A stretch of 64,000 bases of DNA from Coix lacryma-jobi var. lacryma-jobi (lineage: Eukaryota > Streptophyta > Magnoliopsida > Poales > Poaceae). A program made the translations under genes and the position numbers. Under the pieces are notes generated by a model. The model was given only the letters and a program-made list of their open reading frames with translations. It did no database searches and was not told the origin of the DNA. Positions 1-12,536 of the stretch are shown piece after piece. How positions within the stretch are numbered: position 1 is the stretch's first letter; each line of letters starts with the position of its first letter. Location of the stretch: assembly GCA_009763385.1 (NCBI GenBank), contig CM019823.1:174188574-174252573 (forward strand). The letters run 5' to 3'.

Positions 1-449
1 CCTAATATAAATTAGTTACATGTCTAGTCGATCTGGTTCCTATAATATAGGAGCCGGCCTTATTGCATGTGAACGCGATGAGGATCGGATAAAAAGATGG
101 ATCAAAGGCGAAGGCTGGTGGTATGTATCTTTCGAATTTACGCGGAACCTTTCATAAAGCAATCCCACGGTGCATATACATACGTCGTCTGATGCTCGAT
201 GCATCCATCAAGTAATATACATATATAGCGTCTAACAGCACAAAATTTTGCACTTGGTTCACATATTTTCCTTTTATCGAGCAGACGTATATGCAAAAAC
301 TTTCGTTGCAGCGAGGCAAAAAAAAGTGATATTCATCGATCGATCGATGCAGCAACGCATGACACGAGACAGCAACTACATAGAAAACTTTTGCCTAAGA
401 CGACCTTGTTTTTGCTTCCGTCGGATTCAAATAGGATCCGGAACCATTC
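1..449. other. Intergenic DNA left of the first nest
   Basis: This AT-rich stretch has no convincing coding frame, RNA gene or terminal repeat. It is the original flank of the MITE that the large Tat element interrupted. Its continuation is the sequence that begins after 28536. Confidence 0.6.
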
Positions 450-455
450 TAAGGG

Positions 456-1691
456 TGTCGGTGTTTCTACCCCGGGGTATGTCACCAACTAGTAAATATG
501 ATCGCGTGCTCTCTTCTTGGATGGTGATGCAAGATGACACAAGGATTTATCCTGGTTCGGGCGAAGAAGGCCCTACGTCCAGCGGAGGGAGGATGCTCTT
601 GTATTACTTGCACCTAAGTGCTTGTACAGGGGCGTTACAAGCTCAACAAGCTTGGACCGGAGTCCGGACTCGTCTAGGTATGGTTTGTATGGGCTTGTGT
701 GCTGACCCGAGTGGAGATGGATCTAGACTTGTCTATCGTGGAGTTGTGTCCCGCGGGTGCGTGAAGACCCCTGGTGTCCTCTTTTATAGAGCAAGAGGAG
801 TCCAGGGTTACACAGGATGATACAGAGTCAGGATGTATGATGCCCAATACGACAGATGGTAGGAATTCTGTCTTGTCGGGGTCACTGTAGCCGGCGTGGG
901 GCTGCTGTTGAAGCGTCCTTGAAGCGTGGCCTTCATCCCTGGCGCGGACGTGGAGACGTGGCGACGTGGAGGTCACAGCCCCATCCCGGCGCGTACATAA
1001 CGTGGCAGGGTTCCTCCGGGTCTTGGGGGTACCTGTCCTCCAATAGCAGGAAAGCCGTCAGGGCTCGAGGGGCGCAGGGCCGGCCTCGAGGTGGCGTTTA
1101 CGTGGGGCTCGAGCCCCGTAGGTATGGGCTAGTCCCGGAAGCCCGGCCGAAGAGCGGGAATCCAGGCTTCGAGAGGTGGCTCGAGGGTGCTACAGTGCAA
1201 GGTATGGCCGAACAATGCTGTACTTGCGCCTTTTGCCCATACTTGAGGTGAAAGCGAGATTTGATTGTGGCTCCGGTTTACTGTGGCGCACGTCGGGTTT
1301 CAGAGGACGTGACCGGAGTAGGTGAACGCATTAAATGCGCAGTGTGGGATTGACATCCGAAGTCTGGCGCTGCTCGAAGGAGATGTGAAATGTCTCAAGG
1401 GAAGGCTATCGTGCTTGAGAGGCTCGAGGTCCCCGCGCGGGGTCTCGAGGAGCGGTGTACGACTGTGGTGGGCTCGAGCCTAGGTGCCAGGGCTCGAGAG
1501 GTAGGTTGCCGGGAGGCGGTCGGTAAGGCTTTGGCGAGTCTAAGCTTCCTGGCGGAGGGTCGGTGCGGCCGACCTCGAGGGTTTGGTTTTTAGGGAGCTA
1601 GACTAGTTTCTCCTCTTATTAATTGGTGTTCTAGGTTTAACTTGTTTGTTTTGCGTCGATTGGGGGTACCCCTTTGGTGTTTCCCCCGACA
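456..1691 (-). repeat. 3' LTR of the Tat element
   Basis: Begins TGTCGGTGTTTCTACC and ends CCCCCGACA on plus, and aligns along its whole length with 27115-28363. It is 1236 bp against 1249 bp in the partner. The two differ by scattered substitutions and small indels, for example near 478, 843 and 1680, which points to an older insertion than the Tekay element at 34803. Confidence 0.93.
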
Positions 1692-1706
1692 GTAGCCCCC
1701 GAGCCC
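1692..1706 (-). promoter_or_regulatory. Polypurine tract of the Tat element
   Basis: Directly beside the 3' LTR. On minus it reads GGGCTCGGGGGCTAC and then enters the LTR at TGTCGG. This purine-rich block is the expected plus-strand DNA primer site, and the wording is common in grass Tat elements. Confidence 0.8.
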
Positions 1707-2705
1707 TTGTTTGAGTGCTTGCACTCGAGCAAGGGCTCCTCAGCGGGATCGTGAGGGTTAGCTGACTGTTCTCGAGGGTTTGGCTGTGGAGATTCCACGG
1801 GTGTCGCGCGAGGCGACACCCGCGGGTGTAGCCCCCGAGGCATGGGGGAGTGGTTTGGACTCCCTCATGGGCTTTCTTACGCGTGCGAGTGTGAGTGTTA
1901 GTTACGTCTTTTAGGTTCGGGAGTGTCGAGCCCCCGAGTTTTTTACCCTCTTTCGTCGAGGGGTGCCAGGCCGAACCGACCGGCCGGCACTTCGAGCCGT
2001 CCGGCACGCCGGTTGCCCTGGCTTGTCGTCCTGCGAGTCCTTTCAATCGGATGCGAGGGGGGATGCCTCGTACTACCACGAGCGGGCGAGTATCGAGGTT
2101 CCCGGTGAGCTGGTAGCGGGGGAATCCAAGTGAGACCTCGTGCCCCGTTCGATGGGGTCGACTGTAGCCCAGAGGCGATCTCATAAAGCATGAGTGCTCA
2201 GTCTGCAGGAGTGCCGGATCCATTCGGTAGGACCCGGTGGCTCGATGCCTCCCTCCGAGGGGATCTCACTGCATGTCGTGCTCCCCGCCTTGGATACACG
2301 TGAGGGGCCTCGAGGGCTTGGCCCTCGAGCGATGCTGCGAGTGGCGCCCCTTGGTGTCCCTGACTCGGGTGCTCGAAGCCGGCTGTCGAACCCTCTTCGA
2401 GGGCTAGCCTTCGCTGCTTCGAGACTTAGTGCCGGGCCCCGCTTTTACCTTCCTGAAGAAGCCTCCGTCGTTTGGAAACCTTCTGCCCTTGGGCGCGCCT
2501 TTTTAGGCGAGGTAGTGGAGATCGGGCGCTAGGGCGACTGACAAGAAGTCGGAGCGGCGACCGTGGTAGGCCCGGGAGTGGAACGAGTGCGGAGTTGCCG
2601 CGTGTACCTGTCGACCAGCTCGAGATGCGGTTAGGTGAGCACATTAAATGCGTGCGGGTAATTTTTCCGCCGTCGTGGGAAACCCCGCCCGTTGGGTTTT
2701 CCTCT
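1707..2705. other. Tat internal spacer between polypurine tract and antisense promoter
   Basis: About 1 kb of GC-rich, CTCGAG-rich sequence without a supported coding frame. The short open frames here are on both strands and show no family motif. It probably holds upstream control sequence for the antisense gene and the 3' untranslated part of the sense transcript. Confidence 0.5.
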
Positions 2706-2713
2706 TATAAATA
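2706..2713 (+). promoter_or_regulatory. TATA box of the antisense gene in the Tat element
   Basis: TATAAATA lies 143 bp upstream of the ATG at 2856. It is followed by a purine stretch and then a pyrimidine-rich leader, the layout of a plant core promoter. It points against gag-pol transcription. Confidence 0.65.
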
Positions 2714-2855
2714 TCGAAAGAGAGGAGAGGAACCCTTTTACTTTGCCTTTGCCTTCACCACCGCTGTAGCCTCCGCACGCCTTCTTCCCGAGCCTGCAAT
2801 TGGGAATCTTCCCGGCCGCTCTTCGTCTGCTCGAATAATCCGCGCCGTCGCCGCC

Positions 2856-3675
2856 ATGGCCGCTCAGACTCCAGGCGCTGCCGCCGAAGACTGGAACCCG
2901 TCGAAGACGACGCAACGCGAGCTGGATTCACTGGTGGCCCAGAGGCTCCTCCGTCCCAACCCGCAGGAGGGACCCGCTGTGGTGGGTTCTTCCGTCGGAG
3001 GATCACCGGGAGCCGCACCCGCCGGAGGGTATGTGGTGAGCTTCACGCGCTACCACTGCATGGGGCTTGGCATTCCGCCGAGCCGCTTCATGCGGGGGCT
3101 AGTTCACCACTCGAGGTGGAGCTGCAACACTTCTCCCCCAACTCAATCTCGCACGCGGCCATCTTCGCCGCGGTGTGCGAGGGATATTTGAAGATCGAGC
3201 CGCACTGGGAGATGTTCGTCCACCTCTTCCGGGCGAGCTCTTCCTCAAGGCCTTGAAACTAGCGGGAGGAGGCTCGTGCGTGTGGGCTCTCTCACCGTCA
3301 CCGTGAGGACTGGGACCCGTCGGCCAACGTCCCCCGCGAATACCTCCACCACAAGCTTTCCACCAACCAGGCGGGGTGGGACGACCATGGTTCTACCTAC
3401 GGAACGAGGGCGGGCTCCTTCCGCATTACACGGTGGGGTCATCACCCAGCGCCCGGAAAGTGGACCTGGGGCGTCGCAGCGGACCGGCAGGGCCCACCTG
3501 ATGCCGCTGATGAAGACGATGCGGTCGTTGGTGGAGGACAAGGGTTTGACCGTCCAGCGGTTATTTGGGCGTTCCACCAGTGGAGGGTCCTTCCTGTGCG
3601 GACCCCCCCTCCTCATGCATGAGATGGGACCAAAGGCCCCGCTCGAGGCGCTGAACGAGTCGAGGATGGCCGAGG
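2856..3675 (+). pseudogene. Antisense gene of the Tat element, first exon part (PF04195-like domain)
   Basis: An ATG in a good context (GCCGCCATGG) starts a frame opposite to gag-pol. After an Ala/Pro-rich start of about 75 residues comes a segment with PPSRFMRGLVHH. After a frameshift near 3105-3110 it continues in another frame with VELQHFSPNSISHAAIFAAV and CEGYLKIEPHWEMFVHLFR. I recognise this as the domain Pfam calls putative gypsy-type transposon domain (PF04195), typical of antisense genes in grass Tat elements; its biochemical role is unknown. At least one further frameshift follows before 3276-3675, where LMHEMGPKAPLEALN is readable. The exon is cut at 3675 by the Tekay insertion and resumes at 16410. 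Confidence 0.7.
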
Positions 3676-6600
3676 TGTGGCAGAACCGCCTAAGTAAATC
3701 CACTTCCAAGTACGCTTGCCTTCCATTAGGCACTAAGCGCACTTGAGAGTGTCTAAACTCAGCAATTCCGTCGAGCACACCCCAAGGGAGAACTCGAAAC
3801 ATCCACATTTCTCGCCAGGATCCAATAATGAGTAGAGCTTACATAACACAACCCAACGGACATATTACAAGTCTTAGGAATTTAATTATTACAAGCCATT
3901 GTTCGAGTACTGAAAGTAAATGGTGCGAAATAACAACTAGCGAAGATCTAAACGAAGGGGTGAGGACTCGGTCTGTGCCCACCAGAAGAGTCCTCCAAAC
4001 AACTGCTCAAGCTGCACCTGCAACAAAGATTACAACAACCTTGAGTACTCAAATGTACTCGCAAGTCTTACCCGAATGGGAAAATATAGATCCCGACTCA
4101 CAAGGATTATGAAAGGCTATATGGCTCTGGTTTCTCTTTGTTTGCAAAAGAGCATTTTTAATAAAACGGTTGTAACATGTTATTTAGCCATATTAGTTGT
4201 TACTCCTATTTCTATGTAAGCACATATTCTATTTCCAACAAGTGGTAAACAAAACAACATAGTTCTCCATCTTTAGTTCCAGTTGTTTAACTACGCTGTC
4301 GGGCGATTGCCATACCGGTACCGTTTAAACAACGGCGATTCGCGAATCAATGTAGCCCAGCTGGGTACCCCAAACACACCGCCTCGTTTGTACCAAGGCA
4401 CAATCGAGACCAACTCGCCACTCCTGCCAAGGGTCCAGTATCCGCATCCAGGACCGGGACTCCAAGCCCCACTCACCGCCCGGCCGTGATGGTGCAAGGA
4501 CCTCCTCCTACCAAAATCTAACGGTCGGATCACATAGAGCCGAAACCGAGGCAAGAGTCAGCTAGCCTTCCCGCTCCCATAAGAAAGTATGTGTTCGGGA
4601 TAAGAGGATCTGTGACATAGCTCACACCCACAACAACGAACAGTCCCTAAGCGACACAGACAGGGAAACAGTGCAACCAAGCTAAGCCCGTGGCCGCGGG
4701 ACATAACTCGTCACACCCACCAGAACCAACCACATCCCTGCCCGGTCTCAGTTTCTTTCCATCATCATCAGTTTAAAGTAGAGCACCTACTTTGTGAGCA
4801 ACGACAGGTCGCCACGCTCCGTTCATCCTAAGCATAGCGCTACTCGAACTGTACTAGTAGGACTCATGGGATATGTATATATATGCAGGTGGGTTTCATA
4901 TAACTCCTGAAAACATAATGCACAACATACATATATTCATTTAGAGATATTCAAAATATAGGTTATGCACGGGGCTTGCCTTGGTCAGGAGCAACAGGAA
5001 CAAAGACAGAAAGAGGCGGCGGGGGTGGCAGCTCCTCAGGCACCTCGAGCACTTCCTCGTACTCCTCTACCACCTCCTCGAACTCCTGGTCGCCGAAACC
5101 ACGAACTCTTCTTGCCCGTCACCTATATGCATGCGATGATGATGCGACGCTTAGCAAGGACTAACAACTAGTAAACAAAGAACGCACAAGCTGCTATCAT
5201 AACCTACTAACTGCAGCAAGACCAACAGATTATACTAACAGCAAGGAACAACCCTATCTATAAATTAAACTAGCTAACTTATATTCTTCTTTATTTTCTT
5301 CTATTTATTCTAAGCAATAAAGCATCTTAGCATTTATTTAACCAATACCAGAAAACATATAACTATTATGAAACCATACTAACAGGTAGATCATGATTTT
5401 AGAAACTTAACAAAATTTATTTCACCATTTTTTGGACACTCCTATGATTTGATATGAAATTTAGAAGATTTTACTTTAGAGAAAAAGGGGAAACTAAACC
5501 TAAAGGCAATCTTCAGACTGGGCCGAAACTGCCGTGGCCCAGCCGGCGCAGGGCACCGGCGGCCTGCCCGCCCGATGAGCGGCCAGCAGCGCGCAGGCCG
5601 GCCCAAGCCGAGGCCCAAACGGAGGGAGCCGGCGCTCCCTCTCTCTCCCGCGACGACTTGCGAACTAACCCCCATGGAAAAGGATAACTACAACGAGGTC
5701 CAGGCGCTACTGTGCACCTCTCTAATCTTTTTCGGAAAACTCCCTGGACTTTACCTATTACGCGCGATGGTCCCTCCTTTCCTCTCCTGCCTGTTCGATC
5801 GCACAGACCGGCTGGGAAGGGTTCGGACTACGGATACCGGCCGGAGGCGGCTCGCCGGCGGCGAGGCAAGGCCAGGCGATGTCACGGCCTCCTCCTGCCA
5901 CTGCAGGAGGCACCACGGCCCACCGGAGCCCACGCGCGGCTTTCCGAGTCGACCGGCGCGGCGGCGCCCTCGGCGGCCACTGGTCGCGGCTCCGGCAAGG
6001 GAGAAGAAGAGTGGGCGCGGCCGAGCGGAGGCAAGGGCACAAAGCCGACCCTGAAACCACACACAGGAACGGTCGCGACAGGGAGAACAACGAGGACTTA
6101 GGTGGTGCGGTTCGACGGCGATGGCGAGAACTCAAGCGGGGATGGCATGGCTTCCAAGGGGCTCGGACTTGGCTCGGTTTAAGAGACAACGTGGGCACCA
6201 GAGACGTCCGACTTCGGCACACGTGGAGCAGCGACGAGCACAGCGTCACCTACCGAACGGACACGTATGGTGACCGCGGCCAAAACTGTCGGGCCGACAT
6301 GACTTGGCCAAGGTTCGGACGCGGGCGTTCCGGCCAAACCGCAATAATGCGGCACTAGGATCCAAAAGCAACAAGAGACATGGGACTTCACACTGGAGAT
6401 AGACGCAGACGGCACCCTGAACCGACCAACCCACGAGGAAGCAGCTTGCTGAAACTTCTCAGCGTCAAGCCAAAACACGGTCAAACATCGAACACCTTGA
6501 GTGCGCTCACGACCGGTTTTGAACACAGTCTCTGACATCATCCGCTCAGATTCAGCCCAGGCGCCTGTGGACAAAGTTGGAGAGCTTCCAACCTACTTCC

Positions 6601-7513
6601 AAACTCCTTTAAGGTGAAAGACCGTTCGAGGCTCGGATCAGCGAGAAAGAGGGTGCCAAGATGGCAGTGTCGCTGTGCCAGCCGAAACAAAACAAACTGA
6701 GTTATGACGGCCCAGACAAGTTCGGACAAAGCTCAAATTTTCACAAGCTCTGACCCGAAACATCTACTCCAACTTTTATTTTTGGACCTATCCCAAACTC
6801 TGCACAGATAAGGAGAACGTGGGATGCCAACCTCAAGAACACCCAAAGGTCCTAGACTTAGCAGATTTTTCTAAGTCCTTGGGTTTTCAGCAACAGATTC
6901 AAACTTGCTAAACCTTTTCGACTATCTTCCAAACCGAACTAGCAGTTGGTCACTAAACCAAACTTGTTGACCATGACCCCATCTACAACTTTGCTTAAAG
7001 GTCCCACCTCATAGCAGTTACGGAAACTGCAGCATGACTAAAACCAAAGATGCATCCTGAAAAAGGTTGCAACGTTGGTTTTTGGCCACTTTTAGGCATC
7101 TTCGGCACATTTTCTCAACAGAGACCCTTACTAACTTTTGTTCGGGATATCAAAAGAAGGAGAAAGGACCAGATACAAAGGCTTGGGTGGTAACATACGG
7201 TCGCGACTTAGTTGAAAGACTAAGGCGACGTCGGAATGACATCTTATGCGACCACCGGAAAGGGGTTAACTTGGTTTGAGAGATGATTTTGGGTTCGATG
7301 AGAGACAAGGATTGAGTTTAGACTCCACCAAAGGTTTTTGCTAAAACACGGATTGCGTTCCTCACAAAGACTTAGACCAAAACACGCTAGCTAACAAGTT
7401 ATTATTATAAGCAACAAAAGTTTTATTTAACACAACCTATACAAGCAAACTAACATGATGCTCAAGATAAGTTTTAGTAAGTTGCTTTACGCGGTAACAC
7501 CGTGGGTGTTACA
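3676..7513 (-). repeat. 3' LTR of the nested Tekay element
   Basis: 3838 bp, aligning end to end with 12537-16404. There are many one-base indels and some substitutions between the copies, so this insertion is clearly older than the one at 34803. Nothing inside it looks like a host gene; the GC-rich part around 5520-6120 gives only overlapping chance frames. Confidence 0.93.
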
Positions 7514-7529
7514 GCCCCACCCCCCTAAA
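7514..7529 (-). promoter_or_regulatory. Polypurine tract of the nested Tekay element
   Basis: On minus the sequence runs through CTTTAGGGGGGTGGGGC straight into the LTR start TGTAACACCC. The preceding palindrome (CTCGGGACGAGATT) is typical of this family. Confidence 0.85.
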
Positions 7530-7539
7530 GAAAATCTCG

Positions 7540-8870
7540 TCCCGAGATTTCGTGCCTACGTGGAAAAGAAGGGAAACATTACTGAGCTTTTTACCTTGCA
7601 GAGACAGGAAGAAGATGAGGATAATGCTCTGCAATATAACTTTCTTGTTCCCAAGTTGCTTCATCCTCTGAATGGTTTTGCCATTGAACCTTGTAAAACT
7701 TAACCACTCGGTTTCTGGTAACTCTTTCCTTTTCATCTAGAATCTTTATCGGGTGCTCAACATAAGAGAGATCAGCTGAAGTGGAAGATCAGTAACTTCT
7801 ATAACTTCTTCAGGAACACGCAAACACTTTCTCAGTTGTGATACATGAAAAACATTATGGACTGCTGACAGAATCTCAGGAAGCTGAATCTGATATGCCA
7901 CAAGCCCCGTTTTGACAATACCTTGTAAGGTCCAACATAACGAGGAGCTAACTTTCCACGACAACAAACAAAGCGATTTCACCTCTCATAGGGGATACCT
8001 TAAGATATACATAATCTCCAACCTCAAAACTCAAAGGCCTTCTTCTCTTGTCCGCATACATTTTCTGACGATTCTGAGCTGCCTTTATAGGACCCTGAAT
8101 GATAGCGACTTGCTCTCTAGCTTCTTTTACCAAATCTGGACCAAAATATCCACGGTCTCCAACCTCAATCCAATTGAGTGGTGTTCTACACTTTTTGCCA
8201 TACAAAGCCTCAAATGGTGTCATCTTGATACTTTCTTGGTAGCTGTTATTGTAAGAAAACTCTGCGAACCTCAGACACTTGTCCCATTTTTCAGGAAAAG
8301 ATATGACACAAGCTCTCAACATGTCCTCCAGCACTTGGTTGACCCTTTCAGTTTGTCCATCTGTTTGCGGGTGATATGCCGTACTTCTCAACAACTTAGT
8401 TCCCAGGCATTCATGAGTTGTTCCCAAAACGAGAAACAAACACAGAGCCTCGGTCTGATACAATGGTGAGAGGTACCCCATGCAAAGAGACAATCCTGTC
8501 GAAATACAACTCAGCATACTGCTTGGCCCCATATTTAGTATGCACTGGCAAAAATGAGCTGACTTGGTGAGTCGATCCACAATCACCCAAATGGAGTCAT
8601 ATCCTGAAGAGGTACGGGGCAAGCCCACAACAAAATCCATAGATATCTTCCCATTTCCAAGCAGGAATAGGCAAAGGCTGAAGAACCAGGTGTCCTCAAA
8701 TGATCTGCCTTTACTCTTCTGCATGTATCACACTCAGATATATACTTGACAATATCTTGCTTCATTTTTGGCCACCAGTACAAAGTACGTATGTCATGAT
8801 ACATCTTGTTACTTCCAGGATGGATAGAAAGCTTTGAGTTGTGCGCTTCTTCCAAAATTTTCCTCCTCAA
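7540..8870 (-). pseudogene. Broken integrase and chromodomain of nested Tekay element
   Basis: Would insert element cDNA into chromatin. Reading down minus from 8870: a zinc-binding HHCC region (H near IHPGSNKMYHD, then CDTCRR), and a catalytic core start with [20 protein letters not shown]. After frame changes come [17 protein letters not shown] with the catalytic Glu, and [16 protein letters not shown] near 7850. A chromodomain remnant is readable around 7560-7740 (KVQW and a later EATW in different frames). The region around the second catalytic Asp is disrupted by frameshifts. Not functional. Confidence 0.85.
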
Positions 8871-8877
8871 CTCTCCT

Positions 8878-10279
8878 TCATTGGACTACAAGCTTATTCT
8901 TGAATTTCACCACTCCTTGGTCATCACACTGAAATGAGTTCCCCGTTGTTCCATGATCAACTCTTGATATGAGGGATTTCTGCTTTATCTTGCTTTGCTC
9001 CATAACTATCTGTTCAAACAAATCCGAGACAAGAGCAATATGTGCTAAGATCTCTGAATGATCCAGCGATAAAGATTCCTCTTGTGTTGGATGTGACATC
9101 CGACTCAAAGCATCAGCTACCACATTAGCTTTTCCAGGATGATAATGGACTTCCAGATTATAATCCTTAATCAAGCTCGAGCCATCTTCGCTGCCTCAGG
9201 TTCAGCTCAGGTTGAGTGAAGATATACTTGAGACTCTTTGATCGGTGTAAATGTGCACCTTATTTTCCAAGCAAATAATGCCTCCATATTTTCAATGAGT
9301 GCACAACTGCAGCTAACTCAAGATCATGAGTGGGGTAGTTCATCTCGTGCTTCTTTAACTGCCTGGAGACATAAGCTATTACCCGTCCTTCTTGCATTAG
9401 CACAGCACCCAGTCCAATCCTGGATGCGTCGCAAAACACATCAAAAGACTTTTCAATATCAGGCTAGCTAGAACAGGTGGAGTATGTGAGGCACTTCTTG
9501 AGGATTTGAAAGGACTTTTCGCACACTCTGGCTCCACTTGAACTTGACCTCTTTCTGCAGTAGCTTGGTCATTGGTCTAGCTATCTTGGAGAAATCTGGA
9601 ATGAACCGCGATAATACCTGCTAGACCAAGAAACTGTCGAACCTGATGCACTGACACTGGAGACTGCCACTTCAACACATCTTGTACCTTGCTTGGATCC
9701 ACCGAGACTCCTTCAGGGGTTAAGACATGCCCCAAGACGGCACTTTTCTAACCAGAACTCACACTTGCTAACTGGCCATATAACTTGTGTTCGCGCAGTG
9801 ACCAAAGGTCGACTCAAGACTACCCGAAGATGCTGGGCATGCTCCTTTCTATCCTTGGAGTAGATCAAGATATCATCAATGAAAACCACCACGAACTTAT
9901 CCAACTCTGGCATGAAGACTGAGTCCATGAGGTACATGAAGAAGGCAGGAGCATTGATGAGGCCAAAAGACATAACTAAATACTCATATAATCCATATCT
10001 GGTGGAGAAAGCTGTTTTGGGAATATCTTCAGGCCTGATCTTGATCTGATGATAACCGGATCGAAGGTCGATTTTTGAAAATACCTTTGCACCGGCTAAC
10101 TGGTCAAAGAGTGAGTCGATCAGGGGCAAAGGGTATTTATTCTTAATGGTTACCGCATTGAGGGGACGGTAATCCACACACATCCTGAGAGTATCATCTT
10201 TCTTCTTGACAAAGATTGCTGGACAACCCCAAGGTGAGTGACTGGGACGGATGAAACCTTTCTCTAGCAACTCTCCCAA
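8878..10279 (-). pseudogene. Broken reverse transcriptase and RNase H of nested Tekay element
   Basis: The best preserved piece is 9713-10279. It holds the RT fingers and palm with [52 protein letters not shown] and the catalytic box [13 protein letters not shown]. Downstream on minus (8878-9700) the connection and RNase H parts are shattered by frameshifts and stops. The end of RNase H is recognisable as [17 protein letters not shown] near 9100. The enzyme would copy element RNA into DNA. The copy is dead. Confidence 0.88.
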
Positions 10280-10872
10280 CTGTTCTTCATCTCAGCCAGC
10301 TCTGGAGGAGCCATGCGATAGGGACGCCGAGAAATTGGCGCGGTCCCTGGTTCCAACTCAATGGTGAACTCTACATCTCTCTCAGGAGGAAGACCGGGTA
10401 AATCCTCCGGAAACACATCTGGAAACTCACAGACAACTGGGATGGAGGCAAGATCGGGGGAAGCTTCTGTACTAGCAACAACTGGCAAAGCAAGAGTGGA
10501 GGTCAAGAAAAAAGTCATCCTATCCTTTGATAAGTTTGGAAGTCTCAGCTCTATGGCTCGGTGCTCTAAGTTCAGACTGACCCCAAAGTTTTTCATCCAA
10601 TTCATTCCCAAGATAACATCTATGCCGTGTCCAGGCAATATTAAGAACTGGGAGCGATATATATGAGCAGCTAATCTCAGATTCACTGTAACTGTCCGAG
10701 TATTAACACAGATTTGAGCTCCCGCAGTTCTTATTCTATAGGCAATAGGTATAGCCATAACAGATATATCGTGCCTTTGTGCAAAACTCATGCTCATGAA
10801 TGAATGTGATGCACCAGAATCAAACAACACATAGGCTGGATGGGAATTTATGGTGAACATACCAGCCATCAC
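10264..10872 (-). pseudogene. Retroviral-type aspartic protease, nested Tekay element
   Basis: A 202-residue open piece with the active-site motif [13 protein letters not shown] near its start and [13 protein letters not shown] about 75 residues later, the two landmarks of Ty3/gypsy proteases. It ends in the linker to RT ([21 protein letters not shown]). It would cleave the Gag-Pol polyprotein. It overlaps the RT piece by a frame change, so the polyprotein is broken here. Confidence 0.85.
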
Positions 10873-12179
10873 AGGTTCCCTGTGGAATCTCCTCAGCTGC
10901 GGTGTAGTTCACTTGACCGGATCTGCTAACTGGAATCCTCTTCTTGATCACTGTTCTCTTGACCAGGCGTGAGTTGGCTGAAGGCTGAGAGTACTGACCG
11001 CCTGGTTCAGTGGGCATTCTCGAGCATAGTGACCCTCCTTGCCACACTTGAAACAAGCACCCGGCCTGTCCCTTGAGCTTGAAACTGTGGTGCCTGCTGT
11101 CCAGGAGGTGGCTGCTGCACCTGCTGAGAAGGTGCACGAAACTGGGTTGGTGCTGGAAAGCTTCTGTAACTCTGAACTGGGCGAGACGGTTGCCCACCCT
11201 GTTGGTGAAAGGGCACCCGCCTGACCACCTGCACCTTCTGAGCTTGCTGATGCCCAGAACCTCCAGAAAGAGCTCGCTTTCTCTTCTCTTCCGCCTGTGT
11301 CTCCTTGTGTAGGCCCTCCATGGTGATGGCAGCATCCATTAACTCTCCAAAGGTAGTATACCTGCCGTTGAAAAGCTTCTCTTGGAGTACAGCAGAGAGC
11401 CCCTGGAAAAACCTGTCTCTCTTCTTTGCATCTGTGTCAACATACGACTCGGCATATTGAGCTAACAGGTTGAACCTATTGACATAGTCCAACACAGAAA
11501 GCCCGCCTTGCGCAGCTCCAGAAACTCCTTAAGCTTCCTGCTCAGAAGACCAGCAGGAGGATATGACTGACAAAGCTGTTGTAAACTCCCGCCAGGTGAT
11601 GGCATGGCCCACAGGCTGAGCTGCACTGAACGTCTCCTACCAAGCTGTTGCTGCACCTGCAGCTGCTGTGCTGCGAAGTACACCTTCTGCCCATCAGTGA
11701 TAGGAATGAGCGGGAACTTCTGCTCCATATTGCGAAGCCAATGGTCAGCATCCAAAGGCTCCTGGGTGGGAACGAAAGTCGGAGGCTGTGTCCCTAGAAA
11801 GTCCTGGAAAGTGCACTCCCTTCCAGGAGCACGACCCCCATTTCCTCCTCTCGCCCTCTGAGCAAAACCTTCCATGAAATGAGCCATGAGGCCCAAAGCT
11901 TGAGCTGCTTCCCGACGAGATGCTGCAAACTCCGCCCATACTTCCGCTGGGACCCCGTGAGGAGGTGGCGGCGGGGTGGTGGCGGTGAGGTAGATGTTGT
12001 GCAGGCTCCAACGCAGGGACCTCATTGCTCTCCGAATGACCCTCGTGCTCACGGTTGCTCCCATGAGCGCTCCCCTGACGGTCTTCCCCTGCGCCTGCCC
12101 CAGTGCTAGCCTGACCACGTCCGGACCTCAGATTCATCTGGAACAGATAGGGCCATAATAAGGGAACAGTCAACACCAT
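10873..12179 (-). pseudogene. Broken gag of nested Tekay element
   Basis: Gag builds the particle that packages element RNA. Three overlapping pieces in different frames cover it: 11745-12179 and 11462-12118 (matrix/capsid part with FVPTQEPLDADHWLRNMEQK), and 11007-11495 (YVDTDAKKRDRFFQGLS, then a Gln/Pro-rich tail). A CCHC zinc knuckle is visible only across a frame change near 11020-11065 (CFxC in one frame, C in the other). At least three frameshifts are needed to explain it. Confidence 0.85.
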
Positions 12180-12521
12180 CTTATCAAAGAGCTCGAGAAG
12201 AGATATGAAACAAGAGAAAACATTACTTGTGGAGGGATGTTTATTATGGTTCCCTGTGAATGATGCATGCTTCGACCTATTTATCCTCCCAAGCCAAAAA
12301 TATAGCGGCTATCGCAAAAGTTCGGCACATCGCACACTCTCTACGTACTACGCAAGTTAGTGTACCTGCAGAAAAAGATTAGTTCAAAACAGTGCCGCTA
12401 TCCTAGTTAGACCATATTTATAATAGGGCTAATATTTAATACACGACCTACGCTTCCTATGCTTGTTGGTCAAGTTTTAGCAGTTTTTCGGAAGTGTTCT
12501 AAAGCTCAGATACTCATTATT
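12180..12521 (-). other. 5' leader of nested Tekay element
   Basis: AT-rich untranslated leader between the primer site and gag. No coding frame seen. Confidence 0.6.
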
Positions 12522-12534
12522 GGCTCTGATACCA
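12522..12534 (-). promoter_or_regulatory. Primer binding site, initiator Met tRNA
   Basis: On minus it reads TGGTATCAGAGCC, complementary to the 3' end of plant initiator-methionine tRNA, two bases from the 5' LTR that ends at 12537. It primes minus-strand DNA synthesis. Confidence 0.9.
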
Positions 12535-12536
12535 AC

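Noticed and set aside
5442..6358. Several frames of 100-160 codons in the Tekay LTR
   Set aside because: They lie in the GC-rich part of an LTR, are not conserved in frame between the two LTRs (compare 14484-15247), and have no motif.
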